A stretch of DNA of 64,000 nucleotides, from NCBI GenBank assembly GCA_030248215.1, contig JASANG010002666.1:124001-188000 (forward strand). The letters are read 5' to 3'. This document shows positions 1 to 12,492 of this stretch, piece by piece. The position numbers and the translations under genes are program-made. The stretch comes from Enoplolaimus lenunculus. Lineage: Eukaryota; Nematoda; Enoplea; Enoplida; Thoracostomopsidae. Within the stretch, counting starts at the first letter, position 1; each line of letters begins with the position of its first letter. Under the pieces are notes generated by a model. That model had not been told where the DNA came from. It made no database searches and saw only the letters and a list, made by a program, of their open reading frames with translations.

Positions 1-63
1 GGCTTAGGCTTAGGCTTAGGAATATGCTTATAATACTGTTCCGCCTCTGTTCTTTACATAGGC
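1..63. mobile_element. Family A hairpin element, cut by window start
   Basis: Three and more TTAGGC units, then the family A right end (CTGTTCCGCC..CTGTTCTTTACAT). The left half lies outside the window. Confidence 0.6.
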
Positions 64-217
64 CTGTTTGTTTATCAATATCAATAATTCTATTAGAATA
101 TTTTATAGCGTATTAACCAGTAGTTAGCAATTAATATTTATCAGCAATTAATGCAATTTAATTGTAAAAATTGACACATTTGCCTGTTTGTTTTTAAAGT
201 AAATGATTTGATCAACC

Positions 218-388
218 TCGCTGCAGCCAGGGCCCTTTGCCAATTCAGGCCATGGAAGCTCAGAATCCCCGTGGAAGAATTTCACCTCCCCAAATTTCCA
301 ACCTTGCTTGTAAGTCATAGAAAACTTTTGTATGTACATCCAGAAACATGTTTAGCTCTCATATCAAGGTGATCTGGCTGCGGCCCTA
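218..388. mobile_element. Family E element
   Basis: Ends in inverted GCAGCCAG / CTGGCTGC motifs and carries the family E body, including TTTCCAACCTTGCTTGTAAG. Related copies lie near 19170, 25632, 32150, 33233, 39190 and 51242. Confidence 0.5.
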
Positions 389-491
389 CAGCTGCAGTGG
401 TTGTATTTTAAATACATCCGCTATTCATTGGGTATCAACAATTGTTCCAGATCCGTAGCCAAATGTGGGCCGGAGGCGAAACCCCGACCCC

Positions 492-963
492 CTAAAGAAC
501 TTTTTGCTTCTGGCTTGTAAGCAAATCTGAAAATTCTGAAATATTCTTGCAAGATATATAATTTAATTTGTACTTGTATTGGCATTTATTTATTGAGCAG
601 TATATATTGGAATACGTGTAGAAATTACAAATACAGAAAAAAACAATAGCATTGGTGCTCAATACAATTAAGGCTAGAAACGGAACGAAATCCACTATTA
701 ATATCTAACCTAAGTTTGGGTCGAATTTGAGGAATTTAGTTAAATCAACTTTGGTTAGGCTATTCTTAAAAACCGAGACCGTAGGGGATAACACAGTTTC
801 ACCAAGTGAGTTCCAAACATCAATTGTTCTTACACTTACATACTTTACTTACTTACTTACGTAAACAACGGCCACTATTAATATCTAACCTAAGTTTGGG
901 TCGAATTTGAGGAATTTAGTTAAATCAACTTCGGTTTGGCTATTCTTAAAAACCGAGACCGTA
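492..963 (-). repeat. Dispersed repeat copy 1 with hydrophobic short frame
   Basis: Inverted relative of 18172-18650. Reading on the minus strand it has a 178-bp unit present about twice (starts near 691 and 869 on +), then a frame starting ATG at 695 that encodes MDFVPFLALIVLSTNA, signal-peptide-like. The function is unknown. Confidence 0.6.
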
Positions 964-1222
964 CGCCGAAGTGTATATGTTATGGTATTTAGTCGAGTTT
1001 GTTTCGAATGTAAAGATTTGATTGCAATCAAGTGTTTTAACCATTATTTTCAAGTAAAATTTGATTTTGTCAAAAATGTCATATTTCAGTTTATCTTCGA
1101 CGATTTTTACGCAACTTATCTCAATGCTTTGAATTATAATCTATGGTACAACCAGAATTGAATCAACCGATCCACAAATCTTGTCGACTCAACACTTTCC
1201 GCTAAATCATTACGCTGTAGTT

Positions 1223-1370
1223 GGCCAGTGTATAGAACAGGGGCAGAACAGTAACATAAGCATATTCCTAAACCTAAGCCTAAGCTTAAGCCAAGCAAAC
1301 AAAATTAGTCTAATGCTTAACCTTTTAGTTCCACAGAAAACCGTTCCGCCCCTGATCTTTCCATGGGTCA
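1223..1370. mobile_element. Family A hairpin element
   Basis: Left end GGCCAGTGTATAGAACAGGG, right end CCGCCCCTGATCTTTCCATG, with CCTAAGCCTAAG tracts inside. Short and non-coding. Confidence 0.65.
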
Positions 1371-1964
1371 CTTAGTTTTACGCTAAAACCAGTGCGAAAA
1401 AGTTTCACTGCCGAACATTTTAAAGCCTCCAGCAAATTAGAATTGGAACCATCTGGTTTTATTCCATATTTTACAGCGCTTAGATATTTGTCATATTAGT
1501 AAACGAGTGTACTTTTAATTAAAACTCAACCAGCAAACGCGTTTGTTTATCTATTGCCGCCGTCTCAGAACAATTTCTATGTTATCCTTATGCAATGTTC
1601 AAGGTTACTTTACTCGCAGTTCGTTTTTTCCGTCTTTGTTCATATCTCCTTAGTTGTGTTTTATATTGGATACTATATAAAGTATGCAATTTGTTTTCTT
1701 ATATATATGTATATATATATATTGGTCAGCCGTGATTTCTTCGGTTGCCGCGGAAGTGCCTAGAATTGGTAATCTTAGGGTAGAGTGGAATTAAGGTATT
1801 AACTTATGGCCAGGGCACTTTGAGTCTGGGGAGACGGACTTCATATCCGGACATTTTTCGATTAGAGTAGCTAAACGGAGCGTATCTATTTTATTGATCT
1901 CATAAAGTTTGGACCTGCCAAGGATAAGTAGCATAGGCTTCGGCCTGGTTCAAACCCTTATATA

Positions 1965-2245
1965 TCCGTTGAACTGAACGTTTATTTGTCTAATATCAAA
2001 ACCTTTAGCGACAATGCAAGATTATACTTAAGAATGTACTATCAAAACTAGTATGCTTTAAAGTGTCGAACTCAATTGTATTTGGTGCTGGAGTCATTCA
2101 TGCACTACAATTTGGGATAATTGATATTTATAAACCCTAATTAGGGTTAGGAACTCTATCTGCTTACGGACTATTATTAGGGATGCGGACTCCTATTGAT
2201 TGGAACTCAAAATTAAGACGCCCCTCTTATTACCCCCATTTTAAT
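1965..2245. mobile_element. Family C element, partial
   Basis: Shares with the complete copy at 30714 the run from CGTTGAACTGAACGTTTATT through TGCTTACGGACTATTATTAG. Its left terminal repeat is missing. A family B-like remnant follows (about 2262-2395). Confidence 0.55.
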
Positions 2246-2395
2246 CAGGTGTCCACAGTATTTCCAAGCTTAGGCCTAAACCCTGAAAGAAGTGTATTCC
2301 TAAAAGCCTAACTCTAAGCAAAAAATGTAGTCTAGAATCAAACCCCTACTCTTTTACAAACCCATCAGGAACCGAAACGGCCCTAAAAGTAACAT

Positions 2396-3251
2396 GGGGG
2401 TTCCTCTCTGAAATACTTGTCTGAACTGATGAAGTTTAAACGAATACAAAATCATTTTAAATTTTTAAAATTTATTTTTTGAGTTAAAATTTTACCCATT
2501 TGCACTTGCATTTTACAAACGCAAAAATTTATATTTATCGTTTGAGCAATGTACAGAACTCAAGATGCTACTTCACCTTGTCAACTGCATTGTTCATTTA
2601 CAAATGAAGGTAACCAGCCAAATATTCTACGTCCTTACAAAACCTCTAAACAGTACACCGCAGAGCAGTGGCGGATCGTGGAAATTTCAGATCGAAGGGG
2701 CTGTTCTGTATATATAATAGTGCAAACCAAAAACGTTGCGAGTGAAGCGAACAAGAAGCCAAACGCATTTTTAGCTCGAAATGTTAATACTCAAATCGTG
2801 GTATTGATCCGTGTTGTTGTAGCCAGTGGTCTGAGTACTCCCTATTGGGCCCGCTAGTGACAGCAGGCGTAATAGGCCTTTTGTTCTATTAATCTTGAAC
2901 ATATCAAGAATCCTGAGGAAATCAAACGAAGAGTTAGAAAAAGACAAAAAAATAATATTTTTCAACATTTTATCGGATGTTTGTATCTCTTTTTATACAA
3001 CACTATATGAACACAGTAAAAATAGTAGAGTTGCTATGTTGTGTACAAAATTGTAAGGTCATTTTACATTTATGTTATTATTATTTTCAATCCATAATAG
3101 GTTTGCCATTTGTGCATTTAACACTTGATCTTTCGGCTGTAAACCATGTAAGAAACCATGCTCCTGTAGCCATATGATTAGCTATATGTACTCCTGTATG
3201 CAATATTGGTATCTATATACTCCTGTAAGAGACATACGTTGTTGTACTCTT
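2396..3251. other. Intergenic stretch, no gene seen
   Basis: Open frames here are short, overlap on both strands and show no domain. I see no repeat family that I can define. Confidence 0.4.
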
Positions 3252-3470
3252 GGGCTCATGTAAACATAGAGGCAGAGAGTTTTTCTGTGGGAATAGAATA
3301 GAGTAAGCTTAAGATTTAGACTAAATTTTGCTTGGTTTAGGCTTAGGCTTAGGCTTAGGAATATGCTCATTCTTTTATGCCTAGGTTTAGGCTTAGGCTT
3401 AGGTTTTAGGCTTAGGAATATGCTTATAATACTGTTCCGCCCCTGTTCTTTACATTGACCTACTGTTGTA
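3252..3470. mobile_element. Family A hairpin element
   Basis: Left end GGGCTCATGTAAACATAGAG, right end CCGCCCCTGTTCTTTACATT. Two TTAGGC tracts are separated by AATATGCTCATTC, the standard family A interior. Confidence 0.7.
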
Positions 3471-4843
3471 AGTTGTAAGCTATATGACTAGCTATACCTG
3501 CTTATGGCTGTACAACTAACTGTGTCGTAAAGATAACGCTATGTTCAAACCAGAAAGATGGTTCGAGGTTCGGTTAGCCAAAGTATAAAGTATGACACAA
3601 AGTGAAAATTTTGCCAATACACACATGGAAGATAATAAATAAGTTGTAGAATATACCCGTTTTTTTATTTTCAAAATACAAAAATTTACAATAGCGAAAA
3701 TACCTGAAAATTCTGATCAAAAATACTACCTTAAATACAGCAACCGGACAGTAATAAATACAGAACTTTCATACCGGAACCGGAATTTTGGCTGCACCTA
3801 GCCTGTAAGGATATTGGTCGATAAAGTCCTGTACACTAAGTAAAGATAATGTAACATTTTGACACTTTTAGTGACAAGAATGAGCTTTATTTTGTGAACG
3901 GCGCATTGATTAAACGTATTCCTAAAACTAAAGCGTATAAGCATTGAAAAAAGTGTAAACTTAAACCAAGCCTAAGCAAAAAGTAAGATCTAAAATGTAA
4001 ACCTACACTTTTACGGTACCACCAACAATTGGGACAGCCCTTACTTAACCATTTTGTCGTTTTTAAAAGCGTACTTAGTTTAGTAAATACTTAAGCCGCT
4101 GACTACATTTCATATATTAAAGATTAGCAGCTCATGCATACTAATCTTGCCGCCTTGGTCTAAACTGAAAATGCAGACTCATGGTGTCTTCTTAATATAA
4201 AGGCAAACTATTACTTTTTGTTATGACAATGGCTTACATTTGGCGTTTATCTGTTATTGTACGAAAATTGAACTATTTACTCGGCGACTTTACTAGTTGC
4301 TCAAGTATACCTGAAGTAAATATTTAAGTAAGATTTCAGAAACCCAGGCAACATTGTAAACGTAAGCTACACTAAAATACGTTTAATTCACAACTATACT
4401 ACCACGCTTTGTACGTTTTAGTAAATTTTGATGCAGAAATAATAAACGTTCACGTATACGAAAAAACAAAACAGTGAATGATTTATGAAAAATGTGAATG
4501 CTCAGTAAAAGAGAGAGAAATTTAGAAACATTACAATTTTTACTAGCGTTGGCAGTATTAGAGATAGTTAAGCTAATTATTTACCACATAGCATCAGTAT
4601 TTGATTCATATCAAGAAGTGTGGTAGTATTTTGAAAAAAATGGCATTTTCATGTGAGTTTTTATTTTTTTTCTTCAAGATAAAATTCAATATTAATGTTT
4701 GTTTGAAACTTTTTTTGCTTGGTTTTTTTAAATTGGTCTTGAGGGCCGTAGTTATGGAGGCTGGCAGCGGAGAGAACAACGCCCTTCCTTCTTCGGCCAC
4801 CTTCATCAAGCCATGACCGAAAAAGTTTTCGGTAGCGTTGAAT
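3471..4843. other. Intergenic stretch, AT-rich
   Basis: It contains a weak family B-like remnant near 3900-4045 (CCTAAGC tracts ending TTACGGTACC). Otherwise I see nothing definable. Confidence 0.35.
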
Positions 4844-5039
4844 GGGCCATTGTAAAGAGCAGGGTCGGAAGAGTATTAGAAGCTTATTCCTAAGCCTAAG
4901 CCTAAGCATAAGAATGAGTTATTCCTAAGCCTAAGCCTGAGCCTAAGCGTAAGCCAAGCAAAAAAATCGGCCTGAAGCTTAAGCTTATTCTATTCTAGTC
5001 CCACAGGAAAACGTTCCGCCCCTGATCTTTACATGGGCC
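4844..5039. mobile_element. Family A hairpin element
   Basis: Left end GGGCCATTGTAAAGAGCAGG, right end CCGCCCCTGATCTTTACATG; two CCTAAG tracts inside. Nearly intact. Confidence 0.75.
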
Positions 5040-5781
5040 AATGAATTGCATGCTAAAGAAAAGTTCCGTTGTTTTCGTTTTGTCTAAAATTTTGATATTG
5101 TTTGCGCTCACAAATATGTTTCGAAAATTTCAGAGATTAGACTCAAAAATCTCGTTTTATAAAGGGCCAACGTTGAACGGACGATTTTCCAAGCACATTG
5201 ACCGAGGGATAAAACATCCTTTATCAATAAACAGGCATGTCATGTTATTCAAAACTTGCAACCTTGATCTACAAAAATGTTTGGCAACATGAGGTTCTGA
5301 GTTTTAATTTGCTTTGTATAAATTTGTTAAACACTACAATTCCCGAGTATTTGAATGTTGCACATTTGTGTTGGTACCACTACAGTACATTAACTTAATT
5401 GTATTTTAAGATTGGGTTTGTCCAAATGGCTACTGTACCGGACAGGGTAACAGTAGTATAACCCGCTCAAAAACTGTTCGGCCCTGATCTTTACATGGGC
5501 CTACCAAACCAATAATACGGCTTAGGTTTCTTGAAAATGTAATTGTGGTGAACTAAATTATTTTGGTTTGTTTGTTTCATAAAGCCTAACACGATTTGTT
5601 AGGCTAATGTGTACATATTTCTTTCTAATTGATTTGATAAATTTAAAGTTTAGGCTGTAGGAACTCGGATTTTGAAGATTACACAAATGTTACATGAGAC
5701 TCACAGGAACGTAGCCAACACCGGCAAATCCACAATTTTCTGACGGATGGGCCGGCGGACAAAAGTTATGAGTGACTATGC

Positions 5782-5940
5782 GGCCCATGTTACTTTAAGG
5801 GGCGTAAAGGTTTCTGGTGAGTGTATAAAAGAGTGGGTTTAGATTCTAGATTACAATTTTTTTGATTAGGCTAATTTTTGCAAACGCTTAGGCTTAGACT
5901 TAAGCTTAGGAATACGCTTAATCTACTGTTACGCTTAAGG
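5782..5940. mobile_element. Family B hairpin element, right end degraded
   Basis: Left end GGCCCATGTTACTTTAAGGG, then TTTAGATTCTAGATTACA and GCTTAGGCTTAG, as in the other B copies. The right terminal repeat is largely lost after CTACTGTTACGC. Confidence 0.65.
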
Positions 5941-6723
5941 TAGGTAGGTACGTAACCATTGGATCACAAAAAATTTCTGACAGTGCAAACCAGCATTTAT
6001 TTCGGAAGGATATCACTTCATCGAGCGAAGGACATTATTTTGAGGCTTTGGAAAATCCTACGTCGGATGCCCAGCGGTGGATCTAGCATTTTTTGATAAA
6101 AATATACTGTTGAATATCTTTTGTGGTATATATGTATATATAAGGGGGAATGATGAACACATTAGGGGGTTTTCTGTATTCACACACAAGTCTGCGTTTG
6201 CTTAAAAATGGCTGTGTTTTATAAATTTTTGCATGTTTGAGCTTTTCATGACCTCTAATGATCATTCCACGCCTAAATTTACATTTTTGAAAAATTCTAT
6301 TTTTAATGTCCCAAACTCACCCTAGGTACTTAAAAAATGTTTTGTCAAAAAGTTAGGCAAGTTATACACCGTTCGATGAAGCTCGCAGAACTGAGTTAAA
6401 TTGTAGAAATTTCAGCAATTATTGTCAAAAAATTGATTTGGCGTCCAGCCAACAATTTGGGACTGCGCCAACTCAGTTATTTAACCATAACGCGTGGAAT
6501 AATCTGGGGCGGTGATGAAAAGCTCAAATAGGCAAAAAATTTAAAAATCCAACCATTTTTTGGCAAATGCCCGCTGGGGGGGAATAACCGAAAAGACCCA
6601 ACATTTTATACTAATCTGTAGTAAAATCAGCAATTTTTATATTATGTTTTAATACAGACATTTAAACTTGCTCTGATCTGGTAGGGGCAGATTTATTTTC
6701 GAATTTCCCGTAATCCGTCCGTC
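5941..6723. other. Intergenic stretch, no gene seen
   Basis: AT-rich, with a short TATATA tract near 6125-6145. No coding signal. Confidence 0.35.
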
Positions 6724-6930
6724 GGCCCATGTATTCAACAGGGCCGGATCGTTTTCCGGAGGCGCTATAATAGAGTCAGTTTAAGCTTTAGACTAATTTT
6801 TTGCTTAGGCTTAGGCTAACGCTTAGGCTTAGGAATAGGCTCAACCATACGCTTAGGCTTACGCTTATGCTTAGGCTTAGGCTTAGGAATATGTTATACT
6901 ATTGTTCCGGCCCTGTTCTATACATTGGCC
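6724..6930. mobile_element. Family A hairpin element
   Basis: Ends GGCCCATGTATTCAACAGGG and CCGGCCCTGTTCTATACATT; long TTAGGC-like tracts near 6800-6890. Confidence 0.7.
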
Positions 6931-7577
6931 GGTAACATTAACTAAATTGATAGACTTCATCGTTAAGTTAATGACAAAGTGAGAGATAGCGAATCATTAA
7001 GAACGATGTGAAAAACGACAGAGAAACAACATTTAACCAAACGCGCCCCCGGGGCAGCATTGGTGACCATGTGTCCACCCCTCCAAATCCGGCTGGTGTT
7101 CCCCAAATAGACACAGTCTAAAAGTAAATAATTTTGAATTTCAATTAATAGGGGGTCCTCTAGATTTATTCAGCGCTCCCCTCAATCGTAATAATTTCCT
7201 GTGGACAGCCGTGTTCATAACTGCCAATGTTTAGAAATATATTAATTTTAGTGTAAGATTGACTATTATTCAGTCGAAGTTTGGTAGTCAGAGAGGCATT
7301 TTTTTGACCAAAAAAACTACATTCTTCTAATGAATGATGATTATATCAAACATTGTGCAACGCTGAGAATGTTTTAACGAACGAATTGGTAGGGTCAGAA
7401 GTTCGCTTTATGGTGTTGATTTTAAGTAATTTTTTTCCAACAAAAAACAGGCCAAATGTTATTATTTACGGATGTCAAATATTAGGTTTGTTAATTAAAA
7501 ACAATGTTGTCTGTAGTTTTATAATTTATGTTCACATTGCTTTTTTTATTTTTATATTAATGATTTATATTCGTTTA

Positions 7578-8005
7578 CTGTAGTGAACCGGATTAGAGGG
7601 GGGCTGATGTTTATTTGGCCTCTCTAGAGGGTACCCCCCTGTTATTCGGTTATGGTTTGTTGTTTATTTTCAACCCACCCTCCGCCACGCTTTGTTACTG
7701 ATATATCATGCGGTATTGCAACTATGCGTTGAACTAAACGTTTTTTGCGTTAACGCATCAAAAGCTTGAGCGATTATGCAAGCATATACTTTGAAATGTT
7801 AGTTTCAAAACTTAAGTGCGCTTTAAAGTTTTGAACTCAACTTTATTTGGTCCTAGAGTCAGTTATGCGCTACGATTAGGGATAATTGGCATTTATAGAC
7901 TCTAATTAGGGTTTAGTGACTCTATCCGCTTACAGACTTTTATTAAGGATACGGTCTTCTATTGGTTGGGACTCAAATGGGGACTTCTTATTACCCCCCT
8001 CTACG
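7578..8005. mobile_element. Family C element, right end truncated
   Basis: Begins CTGTAGTGAACCGGATTAG after a TA and continues through the family C interior to ACTCAAATGGGGACTTCTTA. The right terminal repeat breaks into a family E fragment at about 8005. Confidence 0.65.
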
Positions 8006-8044
8006 GCTGATTTGGATACCACTGAACCGTTTCAAGTTGAGGAA

Positions 8045-8163
8045 CAATTGAAGTTTTTCCTGTTGTTCCACTGTAGGAACCGAGGCGTAGCGTAGCTTGG
8101 ATTTTGAAAAGGGGGTTACGTCGTATAAAAGCCCACCTAGCAAGGTGAGCTGGCTACGAACCT
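8045..8163. mobile_element. Family E fragment
   Basis: Ends in AGCAAGGTGAGCTGGCTACG, the family E right end. Confidence 0.45.
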
Positions 8164-8338
8164 GGGCTAATGTGTAGGTCAGAGCCGTAACAGTAGTAAG
8201 CATATTAATAGGGCTAAAGCGCAAGCGTTAGAATGAGATACCTAAACGTAAGCTTAAGCAAAAAATTAGCCCAAAGCCTAACGTTACTTTATTACACTCA
8301 CACAGGAAACCGTCCCGCCCCTGATCTTAACATGGACC
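8164..8338. mobile_element. Family A hairpin element
   Basis: Right end CCGCCCCTGATCTTAACATG; the left end is diverged. CCTAAACGTAAGC replaces the perfect hexamers, so this is an older copy. Confidence 0.55.
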
Positions 8339-8449
8339 AAATATTTGAAATGGTGGTTTCGTATGTTGCAAACTAATACTGTGCCTACAAACCCCTGACC
8401 AAGAAACCCAAAGGGGCTGACGTTCTGAAACCCTCTCACGTACAATACC

Positions 8450-8520
8450 ATATGGTGACGGACGGTGACGAACGGCGGCGTACGACAACTGTAGCGCAAC
8501 CCTTAGGAATGTGCCAATTT
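8450..8520. mobile_element. Family G fragment
   Basis: Carries CATATGGTGACGGACGGTGA and the end CGACAACTGTAGCGCAACCC shared with copies near 33590, 50000 and 56276. Confidence 0.5.
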
Positions 8521-8536
8521 CTTTATAAAAACGAAC

Positions 8537-8721
8537 GGCCCATGTACAGAACAGGGTCCGAACGTTTTCCTGTGGGGCTGTAATAGAATCAGCTTAAGCT
8601 CTAGACTAACTTTTTTGCTTAGGCCTACGCTTATGCTTAGGAATAGACTCATCCTTCCGCTTAGGCTTAGGCTTCGCAATATTCTCATACTTCTGTTTTG
8701 GTCCTGTTCTATACATGGGTC
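8537..8721. mobile_element. Family A hairpin element
   Basis: Ends GGCCCATGTACAGAACAGGG and TTTGGTCCTGTTCTATACAT; TTAGGCTTAGGCTT inside. Confidence 0.65.
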
Positions 8722-8883
8722 TAAAATAAACCACATCTATAAACAATATGTTCAATGTAACACGTATGGAATGCGTTCGGTTCTCGTAATCCCTTATCTA
8801 TAAAGTTCCTTTTTCATTTCCTGAGCTGGTCAGTCTAGGTACGAACCGGGACATCAGTCCTTTCAACTAAGCAGCTGGAAAAG

Positions 8884-8960
8884 CGGGCAAGCGCGGGGAT
8901 CGAACTTTCAGCCACGGACCCTTAAGCGAGCACTGTAACACTGCGCCACGTAGCCCGCCT
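8884..8960 (-). repeat. tRNA-derived sequence (SINE head or pseudo-tRNA)
   Basis: On the minus strand TACGTGGCGCAGTGTTACAG resembles an A box and AGTTCGATCCC a B box, spaced as in tRNA. The acceptor does not pair well, so it is called a tRNA-like SINE or pseudogene rather than a working tRNA. Confidence 0.5.
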
Positions 8961-8974
8961 GTCCAACTACCATT

Positions 8975-9080
8975 TTCGTCGACTATATTTGTCGACCGTA
9001 TGCTGCCAGCTAGCATACATACAGTGCACTGCACTATATTGCATGTGCACATAACGGACAAGCATGTCTCACATGCTTAC
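8975..9080. repeat. Inverted repeat, left arm
   Basis: About 100 bp containing ATGCTGCCAGCTAGCATACA and ACGGACAAGCATGTCTCA. The reverse complement recurs at about 10420-10525. Confidence 0.65.
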
Positions 9081-9708
9081 AAGCTGCAAGGCAAAATTCT
9101 AGAAAAATATGACTAAATTTACTCGGATCGCTTCAACTAATATTTACCCTCCTTATGAAGAATCATGTCAAAGTTTCCCCACTTATTTAAAAAGGGACTG
9201 CAGCTTCACTTTGATCTGCCCTATATATAAACCTTGCAATTTTATTAAAATTTGTGGCCATATGTGAATTGGAAAATACTTTTCTACAGTGTCCAGCTGT
9301 ATAGTCTGAACAAATATTTGAATTTCAATTCAAGTGCAACCGAAACAGAAATGTTCGTAGAAAATTATATTTGGGGGGCAGCGAATAATTTTGGGCGCTC
9401 GTACAATTGCAATACCAGATCGATTACTTGTAGACCGAGTCTATTTGCGGGGACTCGCACCAGGCAAATTTCTGGGAGCACTGACAGCCAATGTCTCCCG
9501 TGTAGGGACGCCTTTAAACCATAGAACACTGTTTAAGCTGACCTTGCTGTTGATGTTAAGCGTTTAATTGTGTTGAACGTGTGAATTGTAGTGTTGTAGT
9601 ACTTTAGCAATTAACATATGTTAAGTACTTGGATTTTCTCAGCAATATAATATTTGCAATTTTAATCCCGCATTTTGAGAACTGCATTAATGCCGGAAGT
9701 AGGGCGTA

Positions 9709-9975
9709 TTTTAATTTTGGCTCATGGCTGGCCTGAAAGCAGCGGCGGATTCAGAAATTTCTGACGTAGACGGCAGGGATGGCAGAAGTTAAGAAACACA
9801 AATTTTTACTGTATGCGATATGCGTGTGCTAATTTTATGTGTGGTCAAATTGTAATGTTTTTAATTTTGGGTCATAGATGGGTTGGCGGCAGCGGCGTAG
9901 TTAGAAATTTCTGACGTAGATGCCGGGTTGGGAAAAGTTATGAAACACGAATTTTTACTGTATGCTATATAAGTA
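9709..9975. repeat. Tandem duplication, about 150-bp unit
   Basis: AGAAATTTCTGACGTAGA occurs near 9750 and 9905 with matching flanks (TTTTAATTTTGG before, AATTTTTACTGTATGC after). The unit is about 150 bp, copied twice. Confidence 0.6.
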
Positions 9976-10419
9976 CAAGAAGTTAAGTACAAGAAGTTTA
10001 TTTGGACCGAAAGCACGACACAATATGCATTTAGTATAAATAGTACAAACACAGCCAAGTTGACAAAATCATTGAATGTGTGCAATACGCCCAAATAAAG
10101 GAAAAGTTAGAAAGAGGGCATATGTGCCAATTTTGGAGGGGTAAAAATTGTAAGTTAGGAACTTTACCATTTTATCACAAAAAAAAATTATAAAAAAGGG
10201 GCATACTCTTCTACGTATCCGTTAGTGGCTGACGGAAATCTTGTACAGCTTTATAGGCGTGTTCCTATTTAAGGATTGCGTATCAACTAATGTCAACGGT
10301 CCTTATTATATTACTTAAGTGTTTCCTAACAATTTTACTGGGCAAATCTTGAATTGATTCATCGGTTTTAAGTTAAATATAAAAACAATGCCGGATCCAC
10401 AGTGTGACCACCTTCTCTG
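9976..10419. other. Intergenic stretch between inverted arms
   Basis: AT-rich; no gene or defined repeat seen. Confidence 0.3.
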
Positions 10420-10525
10420 GAAGCATATGAGACATGCTTATCCGTTATGTGCATATGCAATATAGTGCAGTGCACTGTATGTATGCTAGCTGGCAGCATA
10501 TGGTCGACACATATGTCGTTTTTCA
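10420..10525. repeat. Inverted repeat, right arm
   Basis: Reverse complement of 8975-9080, sharing TGTATGTATGCTAGCTGGCA. The arms are about 1.35 kb apart. Confidence 0.65.
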
Positions 10526-11005
10526 CGCAACCTCGGAAGCATCTATCCACTTGTGTACCCTAAATGAGTTGAAAAGTTTAAAATCGAAAATATATTTACA
10601 CCGAATATTCAGTTGTTTTATCACTTCAAAACGGATTCTGTTTGATTATAGGAATTATTTTTGTGAGACTATTATTTTTTCTTAAACTTCAGCAATATTT
10701 TTTTCATCGCTTTGACTTTTTAGTGTAAATGTGTTACAAAGTCCTAAAGCATTAGAAATGAATTTATTTTGAAAATTTTAATATTTTTCGGTGATAACCA
10801 AAAATTGACCGAAACCGAGACTTGTTGGCTGGTTTCGGTGATAAGGTCTCGACCGCCGATCCCTGATACAGTGCACTACGAGCAATTACTACAATCCCTG
10901 CACGTGTTACAAAATACACAATATACAGTGTTTAGCAACTATTAACTCGTATATGCAGCAGAATCGCTCTGCATTAAACGAGAGCACTTCGGGTTCGAAC
11001 GACAA

Positions 11006-11073
11006 GCTCCTATAGCTCAGTGGTAATAGTAAACGCCTTCCGCCCGAGAGATCGCAGTTTCAATTTTAGCTTG
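11006..11073 (+). repeat. tRNA-derived SINE, copy 1
   Basis: CTATAGCTCAGTGGTAATAG is a good A-box region and GATCGCAGTTTCAATTTT a worn B-box region. Similar copies lie at 29805-29874 and, inverted, at 57302-57375, which argues for a dispersed SINE rather than one tRNA gene. Confidence 0.55.
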
Positions 11074-11182
11074 AAAACACATTTGTGAAGAAATGGCAAA
11101 TAGTCGTTTAGAAAAACGTACAAGTATACTGAGGTTAAAACTGCATTCTCATCAGCGCAGTTTGATTTCGTTTTCGTTCATG

Positions 11183-11260
11183 TCCAATGTAAAGAACAGG
11201 GACGGAACAGTATTATAAGCTTTTTCCTAAGCCTACGCCTAAGCGTAAAAATGAGCCCAT
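11183..11260. mobile_element. Family A left half
   Basis: Left end TCCAATGTAAAGAACAGGGA, then CCTAAGCCTACGCC. The right half is absent; a tRNA-like sequence follows. Confidence 0.55.
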
Positions 11261-11298
11261 GCTTGTGCACATATGCCGGTATAAGAAACTGTTGCAAT

Positions 11299-11370
11299 GG
11301 CCGGCGTGGTGTAGTGGTAGCATGCGTGGCTCGACCGGAATAGGGCCGAGGTTCGATTTCCAGCGTGGTC
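11299..11370 (+). repeat. tRNA-like sequence
   Basis: GTGGTGTAGTGGTAGCATGC (A-box region) and GAGGTTCGATTTCCAGC (B-box region) at tRNA spacing. Acceptor ends do not pair convincingly. It may be a SINE inserted in the family A copy upstream. Confidence 0.5.
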
Positions 11371-11439
11371 ATCAACGGTGCGCTCAACTTCAAACAGGGG
11401 TCGTGCAGGCCGTATAGAACGAACAACGCCCTCCGTTCA

Positions 11440-12492
11440 GAACCAAATTCCTAAGCCGACGGTTAACAACATCCTTGATACTCCAACAGACGCGTATTCA
11501 GGATTTCATTTCGGCAGGGTATAAGCATGATTGAAAGCGTTCCAATGTAACAAGCGAAATATTTTTGGCCGGTAGAATCCAGCCGTTGAGGGAATACTCT
11601 CCCGTATCCCCCCTTATCGCCTGTAAATCAGACGAACCACTCCGCTGCATTATATTGTTCGATATGCAATAGTCTGATTACGCATAGACAAAAATTGGTC
11701 TTGAACTTTTATTTAAGAAGCGAAAACGCAACACATTCCCGCATGCACATATTATACGTATTGCAGTTTTGCAATTTCTACAATATTCTGCAATTCATGC
11801 GAGTATGTAAAATTGTGAAAGTGCACAAAATGTACAAAAGTCGCACATACATATAGCAGTATCATCATTGTGCCCAATTCTATATAAAATGCTCCGAGCA
11901 TACCGTGTGTGAAAATGTTACAATGCGGAGAGTAGTTACGAAATCTTCGCATTTAAATCATACATCTATGGTTAAAAAATCGAATAGGGTCTGCGCTGTT
12001 CACAGGCTCAAGGGGGGCGGGCTTGTGGCACCCCGTCAATCCAAAATTTTGTTTGGGCAATAGAGTCGTTTACCTTATTGAATAATCGTAAATGGTTTCC
12101 AATTATTTTTCAGGAGCTAAAATTTTCGTCGCTTTTTTTCGGCTGTTCGCCTCCGCAATTTTACGGTACTGACAATTTGGGTATAGGTCGATGTGTTGGA
12201 TTAGGGGGGTGCGTTGCCAAGCCAAGATGAAAGATGGGTGATGTCTGTGATCTGTATGACTTCGAACAAGACGGACGAGGAAAAGTTATTATTCGAGATA
12301 TGCGAATGGATTAGTATTACAGAAATAAATGTACTGCAATTTTTTCGTGTTTTGCACTTTTGTTGCACAGTTCTTTCGTTTTTGCTTCGCTCCCGAAGTT
12401 TGTCTCGCTCGGAGTCTGGTGGTGTAACTGCTAATTGCCATGTATACGTGTCTATTGTAGTTTGAGTGACACAGCAGTAACCTTAATTTCTT
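11440..12492. other. Intergenic stretch, no gene seen
   Basis: No domain-bearing frame and no defined repeat before the satellite begins. Confidence 0.35.

Noticed and set aside
1-63. True telomere at the window start
   Set aside because: The TTAGGC run is only a few units long and continues into a family A right end found at many internal sites.
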